Assembly (NCBI GenBank): GCA_031260745.1
Contig: JAISKY010000126.1
Location: forward strand, 1 to 6,078
Length of the DNA: 6,078 nt
Direction of reading: 5' to 3'
From: Oscillospiraceae bacterium
Lineage (GTDB): Bacteria > Bacillota > Clostridia > Oscillospirales > Oscillospiraceae
The notes beneath the pieces were generated by a model that saw only the letters and a program-made list of their open reading frames with translations, searched no databases and was not told the DNA's origin. This document shows positions 1 through 5,917 of the stretch, piece by piece. Made by a program: the position numbers and the translations under genes. Each line of letters opens with the position of its first letter. Position 1 is the first letter of the stretch.

Positions 1-110
1 GCGAACATATTAAACGCCGTACTGGGGTTCATTCCCACGTTGTAACAAAAGCTGTCGAATTGCTTCTTAACATCGGAGGGCATACGGACGCTGAAAGTAA
101 CATAGCTCAT
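1..110 (-). CDS. RelB/DinJ-family type II antitoxin, N-terminal part (3' end cut by window edge)
   Basis: The first 36 codons are visible, starting at ATG 110-108. The protein opens with a short strand-forming segment (VTFSVRM, residues 4-10), then a helix (DVKKQFDSFCYNVG), then MNPSTAFNMF. This is the ribbon-helix-helix layout of RelB/DinJ antitoxins, whose usual form is R-[MI]-x-x-x-[VL]-K-x-x-x ... G-[ML]-x-x-S-T-A-x-N-x-F. Members neutralise a RelE/YafQ-type mRNA-cleaving toxin and bind their own promoter as dimers. An AGGTGAG ribosome binding site (120-114) lies just upstream of the ATG, with rather short spacing. The gene is the last in the run, 55 bp after topA, and has its own promoter. 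The toxin gene, if present, would lie beyond coordinate 1. The family call rests on the N-terminal half only; an orphan antitoxin or another ribbon-helix-helix regulator is possible. Confidence 0.78.
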   Translation of the reverse strand, partial: MSYVTFSVRMPSDVKKQFDSFCYNVGMNPSTAFNMF

Positions 111-131
111 ATTCTCACCTCAAATAACATA

Positions 132-147
132 TTATAACCTATTATAA
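132..147. promoter_or_regulatory. Possible autoregulatory operator over the -10 box
   Basis: A perfect 16-bp inverted repeat, TTATAACCTATTATAA, has two TTATAA arms (themselves palindromic) around a 4-bp centre, and it covers the antitoxin promoter's -10 hexamer. A second TATAAT (136-131) lies exactly 10 bp downstream, about one helical turn, with no good -35 of its own. RelB/DinJ antitoxins usually repress their own promoter by binding short inverted or direct repeats, so this is a plausible operator. A chance product of AT-richness cannot be excluded. Confidence 0.35.
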
Positions 148-169
148 CACAGTCGGTGATATTCGTCAA
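141..169 (-). promoter_or_regulatory. Sigma-A/sigma-70 type promoter of the antitoxin gene
   Basis: Read on the minus strand, TTGACG (169-164) is followed after exactly 17 bp by a perfect TATAAT (146-141). Transcription would start near 134, giving a leader of about 24 nt that contains the AGGTGAG ribosome binding site before the ATG at 110. The topA stop codon TGA (168-166) lies inside the -35 hexamer, so the promoter is embedded in the end of the upstream gene. Match quality and spacing make this the best promoter in the window; activity is inferred. Confidence 0.75.
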
Positions 170-2337
170 CTCGCTTTTTTTGTCGATTTCTTTTTCGCGG
201 TAGTTTTCGCGGGAGCTTTTGAGATTTCCGCCGATTCGCTTCCGCTTTCGGTTTTTTTCTTTGTCCAACCGCCGCGTTTATCCTCCGGTACGAACAGAAC
301 GCAACCCTCGGTAGCGCAAAACGATTTATGCGCGCCTTTGCCGGACTTCTTAAACATCGTCTTGCCGCATTCCGGGCAAAAATCTGCCGTAGGCACGTCG
401 AACGTAATAAACCCGCAGTCGTCTTTGCCTTTCTCGCACGTGTAGAACGTGTAGCTTCTGCCGCCCTTTTTGCTCTCGCGTTTCAGGATTTTACCGCCGC
501 ATTTGGGACATTGACCCGGCATTACCTCCGTAAGCGGTCGGGTATTGCGGCAATCCGGGAAACCCGAACACGACAAAAACCGTCCGAATCGTCCGCTTTT
601 TATTACCATCGGTTTACCGCAAAGCTCGCAAACTTCGTCGGTTTCCTCAACGGGAACTTTATAGCGCGGAATATCCTCCGCGGCTTTAACAAGCGGCTCA
701 AACGACTCGTAAAACTCGCTAAGTACGTTCTTCCACTCGCGAGTTCCCTCCTCAACGCTGTCAAGCAGTGACTCCATATTAGCGGTAAACGCGCTGTCCA
801 CAATATTCGGAAACCTGTCCTCCATAAGCAGATTCACAGTTTCGCCAAGCGGAGTAGGTTTCAACGACTTGCCCTCTTTGACGACATACTCTCGGTTCTC
901 GATTGTGGTAATCGTCGGAGCGTACGTGCTTGGACGTCCGATTCCCTGTTCCTCCATAGCGCGGATTAAGCTGTCCTCGGTATATCTTGCCGGAGGTTGA
1001 GTAAACTTCTGCTCCGGTTTTAGGTCTTTAAGTTTCAGCGGGTCGCCGTCTTTAAGCGGCGGCAACGGTTTCTTATTCTTATCGGCTTTATCGTCGCGGT
1101 TATCATACGCCGCGAGGAATCCCTGAAACTTCAGAGCGGATTCTGTCGCGCGGAACAGGTAGCCCGCGCTTACGCTGTCTAAAGTTACCGTATCATAAAC
1201 CGCCGGAGTCATCTGACTTCCGAGGAACCTCGACCATACGAGCTTATACAGCTTCAGGTTATCGCCCGCCAACTTTGCCGCGTCGGGAATTAAAGACGGG
1301 TCAGACGGACGTATGGCTTCGTGAGCGTCCTGCGCGCCCGATTTGGTCTTGTAAAAATTCGGCTTCGCCGGAACGAAATCCGCGCCGTACTTTGAGCCTA
1401 TAAACGACCGCGCCGCCGCCTGAGCCTCCGGTGAAACTCTAAGCGAGTCGGTTCGCATATATGTTATCAGTCCGTTTTCGTACAAAACCTGAGCCACGCT
1501 CATTGTCTTACGCGGCGTGAAGTTAAGCCGACGCGACGCTTCCTGCTGTAACGTACTTGTCGCGAACGGCGGCGGCGGATTCTGTCTGCGTTCCCCGCGT
1601 TTTATAGTTTTCACGCTGAACGGCGATTTCCCTACGGCCTCGATTACCGCGTCCGTTTCAGCCTGATTGCTTAGAGTATGTTGTTTCGACGCGGTTTCGG
1701 GTCCGTAATAGTGCGCGGTGAACTCCGACTTGTCGGCGATAAGTACCGCGTCAAGCTCCCAGTATTCGTCGGGTATGAACGCGCTGATTTCGTCCTCGCG
1801 GTCGCAGACCATTTTAGTCGCGGCGGACTGAACGCGCCCGGCGGACAGATTACGCCGCACTTTTTTCCACAGTACGGGCGATAGCTGATAACCGACGATT
1901 CGGTCTAATATACGTCTGGCTTGTTGAGCGTCCACAAGGTCCATATCCAGCGGACGCGGAGATTGTATACTCTCCGTAACGACTTTTTTGGTTATCTCGT
2001 TAAACGTGACGCGAAGCGCCTTACTGTCCGGCAATTCCAGCATTTCTTTAAGATGCCACGCGATAGCTTCGCCCTCGCGGTCAGGGTCGGTCGCGAGGTA
2101 AACCGTATCACTTTTTTTAACGGCAGATTTTAGCTCGGCGACTTGTTTTTCTTTGCCCTTTATCATTTGATAATCAGGCTCAAATCCGTTTTCAAGGTCT
2201 ACGCCGAGCTTACTTTTAGGCAAGTCGCGTATATGTCCCATCGACGCGGTAACTTTGAAACCTTCGCCGAGATATTTCTCTATAGTTTTCGCCTTTGCCG
2301 GCGACTCTACTATTACCAAATTCATTTTGTTTGCCAT
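166..2337 (-). CDS. topA: DNA topoisomerase I (type IA)
   Basis: This 723-residue protein relaxes negative supercoils by a single-strand break with a 5'-phosphotyrosine link. The N-terminal Toprim domain (about 5-120) starts MNLVIVESPAKAKT, giving catalytic Glu11, and holds the metal-binding acidic motif TDPDREGE (Asp84, Asp86, Glu88). The core has LSAGRVQSA (164-172), the active-site Tyr293 in ITYMRTDS with Arg295, AQDAHEAIRPS (335-345) and the GIGRPSTYAP block (465-474). Three four-cysteine zinc ribbons follow (Cys570/573/590/596, Cys610/613/634/641, Cys654/657/674/679), then a Lys/Ala/Ser-rich basic tail from about 692. All key residues are present and length is normal for Bacillota. The chosen ATG follows AGGGAGA (2347-2341) at good spacing; the in-frame Met5 is an alternative. 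It lies 130 bp after dprA, a common order in this phylum. No terminator is seen after its stop. Confidence 0.98.
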   Translation of the reverse strand: MANKMNLVIVESPAKAKTIEKYLGEGFKVTASMGHIRDLPKSKLGVDLENGFEPDYQMIKGKEKQVAELKSAVKKSDTVYLATDPDREGEAIAWHLKEMLELPDSKALRVTFNEITKKVVTESIQSPRPLDMDLVDAQQARRILDRIVGYQLSPVLWKKVRRNLSAGRVQSAATKMVCDREDEISAFIPDEYWELDAVLIADKSEFTAHYYGPETASKQHTLSNQAETDAVIEAVGKSPFSVKTIKRGERRQNPPPPFATSTLQQEASRRLNFTPRKTMSVAQVLYENGLITYMRTDSLRVSPEAQAAARSFIGSKYGADFVPAKPNFYKTKSGAQDAHEAIRPSDPSLIPDAAKLAGDNLKLYKLVWSRFLGSQMTPAVYDTVTLDSVSAGYLFRATESALKFQGFLAAYDNRDDKADKNKKPLPPLKDGDPLKLKDLKPEQKFTQPPARYTEDSLIRAMEEQGIGRPSTYAPTITTIENREYVVKEGKSLKPTPLGETVNLLMEDRFPNIVDSAFTANMESLLDSVEEGTREWKNVLSEFYESFEPLVKAAEDIPRYKVPVEETDEVCELCGKPMVIKSGRFGRFLSCSGFPDCRNTRPLTEVMPGQCPKCGGKILKRESKKGGRSYTFYTCEKGKDDCGFITFDVPTADFCPECGKTMFKKSGKGAHKSFCATEGCVLFVPEDKRGGWTKKKTESGSESAEISKAPAKTTAKKKSTKKAS

Positions 2338-2350
2338 AAATCTCCCTCTG

Positions 2351-2471
2351 TTGGAAATTATAAATGCTAAATTATAAATTATAAATTACTCTAACCGATA
2401 CGTTAATCGCTCAAATCAACCAGAGCAAGAAATGTAATAATAATTTAGCATTTATAATTTATAATTTTCAA
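2351..2471. repeat. AT-rich element with terminal inverted repeats (MITE-like)
   Basis: This stretch fills most of the dprA-topA gap. It contains a perfect 21-bp inverted repeat (2355-2375 against 2440-2460) around a 64-bp centre. The arms extend outward to near-matching ends, TTGGAA on the left and TTGAAA on the right read inward, if a one-unit length difference is allowed. The arms are tandem 7-mers: ATTATAA, ATGCTAA, ATTATAA, ATTATAA on the left and ATTATAA, ATTATAA, ATGCTAA on the right. The centre (about 2389-2437) is not repetitive. The right end contains the dprA stop codon (TGA, 2470-2468). No transposase and no convincing target-site duplication are seen. A small non-autonomous element is the likeliest reading; the AT-rich stem has no GC core and T-tract, so it is not a classical terminator. 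Confidence 0.6.
2378..2406 (-). promoter_or_regulatory. Candidate topA promoter
   Basis: On the minus strand TTAACG (2406-2401, four of six matches to the -35 consensus) is followed after 17 bp by TATAAT (2383-2378). This would start topA transcription near 2371, about 34 nt before the ATG. The -10 comes from the 7-mer of the inverted-repeat element, which offers several overlapping TATAAT strings, so this match may be partly fortuitous. If real, the element drives topA independently of the dprA operon. Confidence 0.35.
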
Positions 2472-3679
2472 TTTGTTTCGTATGTCATATTGCCGCGGTT
2501 TTTTACAAGTCCCTTTAGTTCAAGCAATGTCAGCGCGACCATAACGTGTTCCGGACGTAAATCCGTTTTTGACGTTATCATATCGGCGGTGGATTGTCCG
2601 ATTATCGCGTCAAGCACTTTCAACTCGTTTTCGCTCAACCCCTCCGGACGTTTTTTTACCGGCGCGGGCATCGCGGTCGCGGGAGCGTCTGACGCGGCAA
2701 CTCTTACGTTGTCCGACGCGGTTACAGGCGCGTTGTCCGACGCGGAGCGCGACCGTTCCGGCGAGAGTATCTTTCGGAGCGTTTTCTTCTCGTGGATTTT
2801 ACCCGGAAACCGCCACTCGTGACGGCTTACGATGTCCCAACCGCAGGTTACAAGCTCCGCGCCGTCGCGCAACAGCGAGTTGGAACCCTTGAAACTTTGC
2901 AAGTCGATACTGCCCGGTACCGCAAACACGTCGCGGCCTTGTTCCAGCGCCCTTGACGCCGTGATTAAACTCCCGCTTCGCTCCGGTGCTTCCACTACGC
3001 ATACGCCAAGCGACAGTCCGCTTATTATACGATTACGCGCCGGAAAAGTGTACCGAGTGGCGCGCTCGCCGGGAGGATACTCCGAAATCAGACAGCCGCC
3101 GCTTTCCACGTCGCCGAACAACCGCTCGTTTTGGCTCGGAAACACAATGTCGATTCCCGTACCGAGTACGCCTACCGCGCGTCCGCTTGCCTTCAGAGCG
3201 CCTCTGGCTGCCGCGCTGTCGATACCCTCGGCTAAACCGGAGATTATCAGTCCGCCGCACTCCGCGACCTCGTAGCCCAACCGCTCCGCAGTCGTAAGCC
3301 CGTACTGCGACGCTTTCCGAGTTCCGACAATCCCGATTGTACATTCCTTGTCGATGTCGGGTATATTGCCCTTGACATACAATACAATCGGAGGGTCGTA
3401 AATATTCATCAGACGCTCAGGATATTTTTCGTCGGACAACGGAATGATTCGCACTCCGAGCTTTTGGCATTTCTCCGAAATCGTTTGAGCTTCGCTTAGG
3501 TCTTTACGGGTAAGCGCGGTAATCTCCGCGAGAGTAGAGTTAACGACTTGCCTAAGCTCCGTTTCGTCGCTGTCGTATATTCGCTTCGCGGACGCGAAAC
3601 GCTCGATATATCTCATCAGAGCGTTCGGCTTAATCCCGCTAAGCCGGGATAGCCACACCCAATAAATATTATCGTTCAT
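2468..3679 (-). CDS. dprA: DNA processing protein DprA/Smf
   Basis: DprA binds incoming single-stranded DNA in the cytoplasm and loads RecA during natural transformation; many non-competent bacteria also carry it. The 403-residue product has an N-terminal helical region (1-75), then the Rossmann-like core: GIVGTRKAS (116-124), SGLAEGIDSAA (147-157), VLGTGID (171-177), FPSQNERLF (180-188), SEYPPG (199-204), FPARNRIISGLS (212-223), EAPERSGSLITA (230-241), VFAVPGS (251-257) and GSNSLLRDGA (265-274). A winged-helix domain (about 346-403) follows a low-complexity linker. The start is placed at the ATG that overlaps the methyltransferase stop as ATGA; an in-frame GTG at 3700-3698 would add seven residues but lies inside the upstream gene. 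The motif usually read as SGLARGID-x-x-AH here has Glu for Arg and Ala for His. The stop lies in the inverted-repeat element. Confidence 0.96.
   Translation of the reverse strand: MNDNIYWVWLSRLSGIKPNALMRYIERFASAKRIYDSDETELRQVVNSTLAEITALTRKDLSEAQTISEKCQKLGVRIIPLSDEKYPERLMNIYDPPIVLYVKGNIPDIDKECTIGIVGTRKASQYGLTTAERLGYEVAECGGLIISGLAEGIDSAAARGALKASGRAVGVLGTGIDIVFPSQNERLFGDVESGGCLISEYPPGERATRYTFPARNRIISGLSLGVCVVEAPERSGSLITASRALEQGRDVFAVPGSIDLQSFKGSNSLLRDGAELVTCGWDIVSRHEWRFPGKIHEKKTLRKILSPERSRSASDNAPVTASDNVRVAASDAPATAMPAPVKKRPEGLSENELKVLDAIIGQSTADMITSKTDLRPEHVMVALTLLELKGLVKNRGNMTYETN
2672..2743 (-). repeat. Three tandem 24-bp units encoding an ASDN-type octapeptide in the DprA linker
   Basis: DprA residues 313-336 read as three octads: ASDNAPVT, ASDNVRVA and ASDAPATA. 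At DNA level the recurring core is the GTCCGACGCG string (GTCTGACGCG in one copy) at 24-bp steps. The repeat joins the Rossmann core to the winged-helix domain, where DprA proteins vary in length, and it probably arose by slippage. A flexible Ala/Ser/Asp/Pro linker role is inferred. Confidence 0.7.
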
Positions 3680-4389
3680 TTTCTGCCCACCAACTCCCAC
3701 AATAGTATACTCGCCGCCGCCGCCGCGTTTAGCGACTCGCTTTCCGCGCTAATCGGTATACGAATCAGCCCCGCGCTGTTATCGAGCGTAGACTGCCTAA
3801 GTCCGTGACCCTCATTGCCGATTGCGATTGCGAAACGCTCCGGCAGTCTAACCTCGCGAACGTCCTCGCCGCCGTGAGCGACAGCCGAGTACAACGGCAG
3901 TTTTCCGCGTTCAAGAACCGCGTGAACCTGTTCGCAATCCAGCGTTAACAGCGGTTGCCGGAATACCGCGCCCATTGAGCCTCTAAGGACTTTCAACTGC
4001 CACGGGTCGGCGCAGTCGCCCGCAAGTATGACCGCGTCAATTCCGAACGCCGCCGCGCTTCTTATCATCGTACCGACGTTGCCGGGGTCCTGAACGTCCT
4101 CAAGTATCAGACACCGCGCGAAATCCGGGCTTTCAAATTTAGGTATCTCGCCGTAAAACACGCAATCCGGAGGGCTTTGCATACCCGTAATGTAACTAAG
4201 CAAATCCGGCGTCATTTCACCGCTTGTGTAAACGCCCGACTCAACGCCGCCCGCCGACAGGTAATCCTCGCGAAGTTTGCCGCCCGCTCCCGCGAACAAT
4301 CCGCTGTCGCGCCTGTACGACGCGTCCGCGAATAGTTTACGCAGCTTTTGTACTACGGCATTCTGCCGTGACGTGATTTTATCCGTCAT
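3676..4389 (-). CDS. SpoU/TrmH-family RNA 2'-O-ribose methyltransferase
   Basis: The 237-residue product is expected to move a methyl group from S-adenosylmethionine to a ribose 2'-OH in rRNA or tRNA, using the trefoil-knot SPOUT fold. All three SpoU motifs are present: LEDVQDPGNVGTMIRSAAAFG (96-116, with Asn104 and the catalytic-type Arg110), AIAIGNEGHGL (187-197, Glu193) and IPISAESESLNAAAAASIL (211-229). The N-terminus, ITSRQNAVVQKLRKL (5-19), matches the small substrate-binding domain of the RlmB/TsnR branch, although the usual F-x-x-EG stretch reads FAGAG. The ATG at 4389 overlaps the upstream gene by 11 bp and follows a GGTGG sequence; the frame is open further upstream but those codons lie inside the neighbouring gene. 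The stop overlaps the dprA start. The RNA target cannot be read from sequence. Confidence 0.93.
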   Translation of the reverse strand: MTDKITSRQNAVVQKLRKLFADASYRRDSGLFAGAGGKLREDYLSAGGVESGVYTSGEMTPDLLSYITGMQSPPDCVFYGEIPKFESPDFARCLILEDVQDPGNVGTMIRSAAAFGIDAVILAGDCADPWQLKVLRGSMGAVFRQPLLTLDCEQVHAVLERGKLPLYSAVAHGGEDVREVRLPERFAIAIGNEGHGLRQSTLDNSAGLIRIPISAESESLNAAAAASILLWELVGRK

Positions 4390-5002
4390 TCTCCACCAAC
4401 GACCTGACGAACCTTGCCGCCGAGCCGATTCTCGTATCGTTTGTATCTTTCCACGTTTGCAAACACGCGTATTCCGCAGTACCCAGTCCGTTTTGTCCGG
4501 CGAAATCGCCGATGTACACTCGATAGTCGATTCCGTCCTCCAAATCAAATCCCCACGCGCTCAAATCGTCAAAGTCGCCGCGCTCGCCGTAAATTCTCGA
4601 CTGTTTATCGTCCAGTATAAACACCGTGTAGCCGTCAACTCCGTCCGATTCTGACAGCCCGAAACGTACGTACTCGTCGGGGTTGAAATCCTCTCCCCAC
4701 GGAGCGAGATACATAGATTTAATGTCAATCGAAACGGAAGCGTTCGCGAACGCGTACGGATTAGCGTTGTTGTAGTTAACGGCGCTCGCCGCGAGCGCGT
4801 ACAACCTGTCATAGGTCGGCGTGTCCAGTTCCTCGTAAGCCGCGTAGATAATTCCGAGGTCAAAATTGTCGTCGCTCCCGCCTTTTTGGGTTACGAACAA
4901 TACAACCGCCAGCGACACAATCAGAACCGAGAAAGTTCCGGTGATAATATACACTTTCCGCATATTCTTAGGGTTGCTCGACCATCTGTAGTCTTCTTTC
5001 AT
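4379..5002 (-). CDS. Single-pass membrane protein of unknown function, paralogue of the upstream gene
   Basis: The function of this 207-residue protein is not recognised. It has a short basic N-terminus (Arg6, Lys12, Arg15, Lys16), one hydrophobic segment (about 17-37, IITGTFSVLIVSLAVVLFV), and an acidic C-terminal domain of about 165 residues, probably outside the membrane by the positive-inside rule. No lipobox is seen. The outer domain shares blocks with the upstream protein: GERGDFDDL (139-147), YRVYIGD (160-166) and EYACLQTWK (177-185). A putative beta strand, VSIDIKSMYL (90-99), lines up with VNIDLFNINL in the partner. The ATG follows GGAAAGAG at workable spacing, 15 bp after the upstream stop, and the 3' end overlaps the methyltransferase by 11 bp, so it is very likely in the same operon. 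Confidence 0.85.
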   Translation of the reverse strand: MKEDYRWSSNPKNMRKVYIITGTFSVLIVSLAVVLFVTQKGGSDDNFDLGIIYAAYEELDTPTYDRLYALAASAVNYNNANPYAFANASVSIDIKSMYLAPWGEDFNPDEYVRFGLSESDGVDGYTVFILDDKQSRIYGERGDFDDLSAWGFDLEDGIDYRVYIGDFAGQNGLGTAEYACLQTWKDTNDTRIGSAARFVRSLVENDG

Positions 5003-5017
5003 AGCGACTCTTTCCGG

Positions 5018-5683
5018 CTATTCAGCCTTAGCGTCCGCGATAGCGCGCAACAGTCTGACCGCCGCGTCGGCTCGTTTCTCGCCGAGCGAGCCTTTAGCTT
5101 TCCACGTCTGCAAGCACGCGTACTCGACTTCGGTAAATTCGTAGGTGCCGCCGCTGTCCGTAACCTTCGGGAAATCCGCGATTATTTCCGAATCCCCGAT
5201 GTACAGGCGATACGGATAATCCTCCTCAACGGCGAAGTCATATTTATCCAGATTGTCGAAATCGCCGCGTTCTCCGATTGACACCGAACGCCGGTTGTCA
5301 AGCAGAATAAGCATAAATTCCTCGTCCGCGACGGTAAGCTCAAAACGGCTGAACTGGTTCATCGCGTCGGTAGTGTTAAGGTTGATATTGAACAAGTCAA
5401 TGTTAACCGCTCCGTCGCCGTCAAGGTCGCCGACAACATCGGCGGCAAGGTTAAGCAGCGGTTCAAGCTCGTCCTCTGATATTCCGTAGCCCGCGACTAC
5501 CGCTATAGCAATATCGTATTTGGTCTTACCGGTAGCGTCAAGCGTCAGTACGAGGATAAGTATGACCAGCGTCAAACCCCCAACCGCGTACTTGAAGTAG
5601 TGGAACATAAACACGTTAACCCACCAGTACATAAAACCTTTTTTGTTACCGTTGTTATTTTCGTTGTCGTTGTTATTATCCAT
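5018..5683 (-). CDS. Single-pass membrane protein of unknown function with Asn-rich N-terminus
   Basis: The function of this 221-residue protein is not recognised. The first 15 residues are mostly Asn, Asp and Glu ending in NKKG, then comes an aromatic stretch (MYWWVNVFMFHYFKY, 18-32) and a hydrophobic helix (about 33-49). The rest, from residue 50, is a soluble acidic domain, probably outside the cell. GDLDGDGAVNID (85-96) resembles the calcium loop of EF-hand and dockerin modules but is one residue short before the final Asp, so calcium binding is doubtful. Blocks GERGDFDNL (137-145), YRLYIGD (158-164) and EYACLQTWK (187-195) are shared with the next gene. The ATG follows AGGTAA (5693-5688). 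It is the first gene after the repeat cluster and probably heads the operon, yet no convincing promoter is visible just upstream. Confidence 0.86.
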   Translation of the reverse strand: MDNNNDNENNNGNKKGFMYWWVNVFMFHYFKYAVGGLTLVILILVLTLDATGKTKYDIAIAVVAGYGISEDELEPLLNLAADVVGDLDGDGAVNIDLFNINLNTTDAMNQFSRFELTVADEEFMLILLDNRRSVSIGERGDFDNLDKYDFAVEEDYPYRLYIGDSEIIADFPKVTDSGGTYEFTEVEYACLQTWKAKGSLGEKRADAAVRLLRAIADAKAE

Positions 5684-5727
5684 TCAGTTACCTATATTCT
5701 AGTTTTTACAATCTGCCTAATCTACCC

Positions 5728-5762
5728 GCAATCTGCGAAGCCGTCAGGGCTTCGCTGATTGC
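5728..5762. repeat. 35-nt imperfect palindrome / hairpin H1
   Basis: GCAATC and GATTGC close an outer stem, then one T-T mismatch, then GCGAAGCC paired with GGCTTCGC around the 5-nt loop GTCAG. It has the same length and plan as the hairpin at 5883-5917 but different stem bases. No T-tract follows on either strand, so it is not a standard intrinsic terminator. It abuts the first repeat unit and shares GATTGC with it. Confidence 0.75.
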
Positions 5763-5812
5763 CCCAAATTGCTAGTGGTATAACCACAATAGCAAAAGTC
5801 CCTCAATCTCAA
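5757..5812. repeat. Direct repeat unit R1 (56 bp)
   Basis: This unit runs from GATTGCCCC to CCCTCAATCTCAA and carries the shared core TGCTAGTGG-TATAA-CCACAATAGCA, itself an imperfect hairpin (GTGG/CCAC plus GCTA/TAGC with an AA bulge). The ends GATTG and CAATC can also pair, enclosing conserved unpaired strips CCCCAAA and AAGTCCCT. It is about 90% identical by eye to the unit at 5816. Confidence 0.8.
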
Positions 5813-5815
5813 AAA

Positions 5816-5870
5816 GATTGCCCCAAAATGCTAGTGGCATAACCACAATAGCATAGTCCCTCAATCTCAA
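5816..5870. repeat. Direct repeat unit R2 (55 bp)
   Basis: Second copy of the repeat, with GGCAT for GGTAT in the loop and a one-base shorter strip before GTCCCTCAATC. Between R1 and R2 there is only a short CAATCT-CAAAA-AGATTG stem-loop (5804-5820), as if the longer intervening hairpin seen elsewhere had been lost. A 12-bp spacer (5871-5882) separates R2 from the next hairpin. Confidence 0.8.
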
Positions 5871-5882
5871 GCCTGTAACCGC

Positions 5883-5917
5883 GCAATCTATGCAACCATA
5901 AGGGTTGCTTAGATTGC
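5883..5917. repeat. 35-nt imperfect palindrome / hairpin H3
   Basis: GCAATCTA pairs with TAGATTGC, then a T-T mismatch, then GCAACC pairs with GGTTGC around the 5-nt loop ATAAG. It has the same total length, outer bases, mismatch and loop size as the hairpin at 5728-5762, with inner pairs changed on both sides. It overlaps the start of repeat unit R3. No T-tract follows. Confidence 0.75.

Noticed and set aside
328..771. A 147-codon plus-strand frame opposite topA.
   Set aside because: It is antisense to the zinc-ribbon region of topA, with no ribosome binding site and no recognisable domain.
2832..3344. Several 100-150 codon open frames on the plus and minus strands over dprA.
   Set aside because: They overlap the well-supported dprA frame, are rich in Arg/Pro/Ser as expected for shadow frames of GC-rich codons, and match no known motif.
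3680..3700. GTG at 3700 as dprA start, adding seven residues.
   Set aside because: The ATG at 3679 forms the usual ATGA overlap with the methyltransferase stop and has GGTGG upstream at reasonable spacing.
4390..4548. N-terminal extension of the methyltransferase by 53 residues.
   Set aside because: The extra codons are antisense-free shadow of the upstream gene in another frame, and family similarity begins at ITSRQN right after the ATG at 4389.
5696..5724. TAGATT-17 bp-TAGAAT as promoter for the membrane-protein operon.
   Set aside because: The -35 matches only three of six bases and the start would fall at about 5689, inside the ribosome binding site at 5693-5688, leaving almost no leader.
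5728..5917. The two hairpins as intrinsic terminators of lysS.
   Set aside because: Neither is followed by a T-tract on the minus or plus strand.
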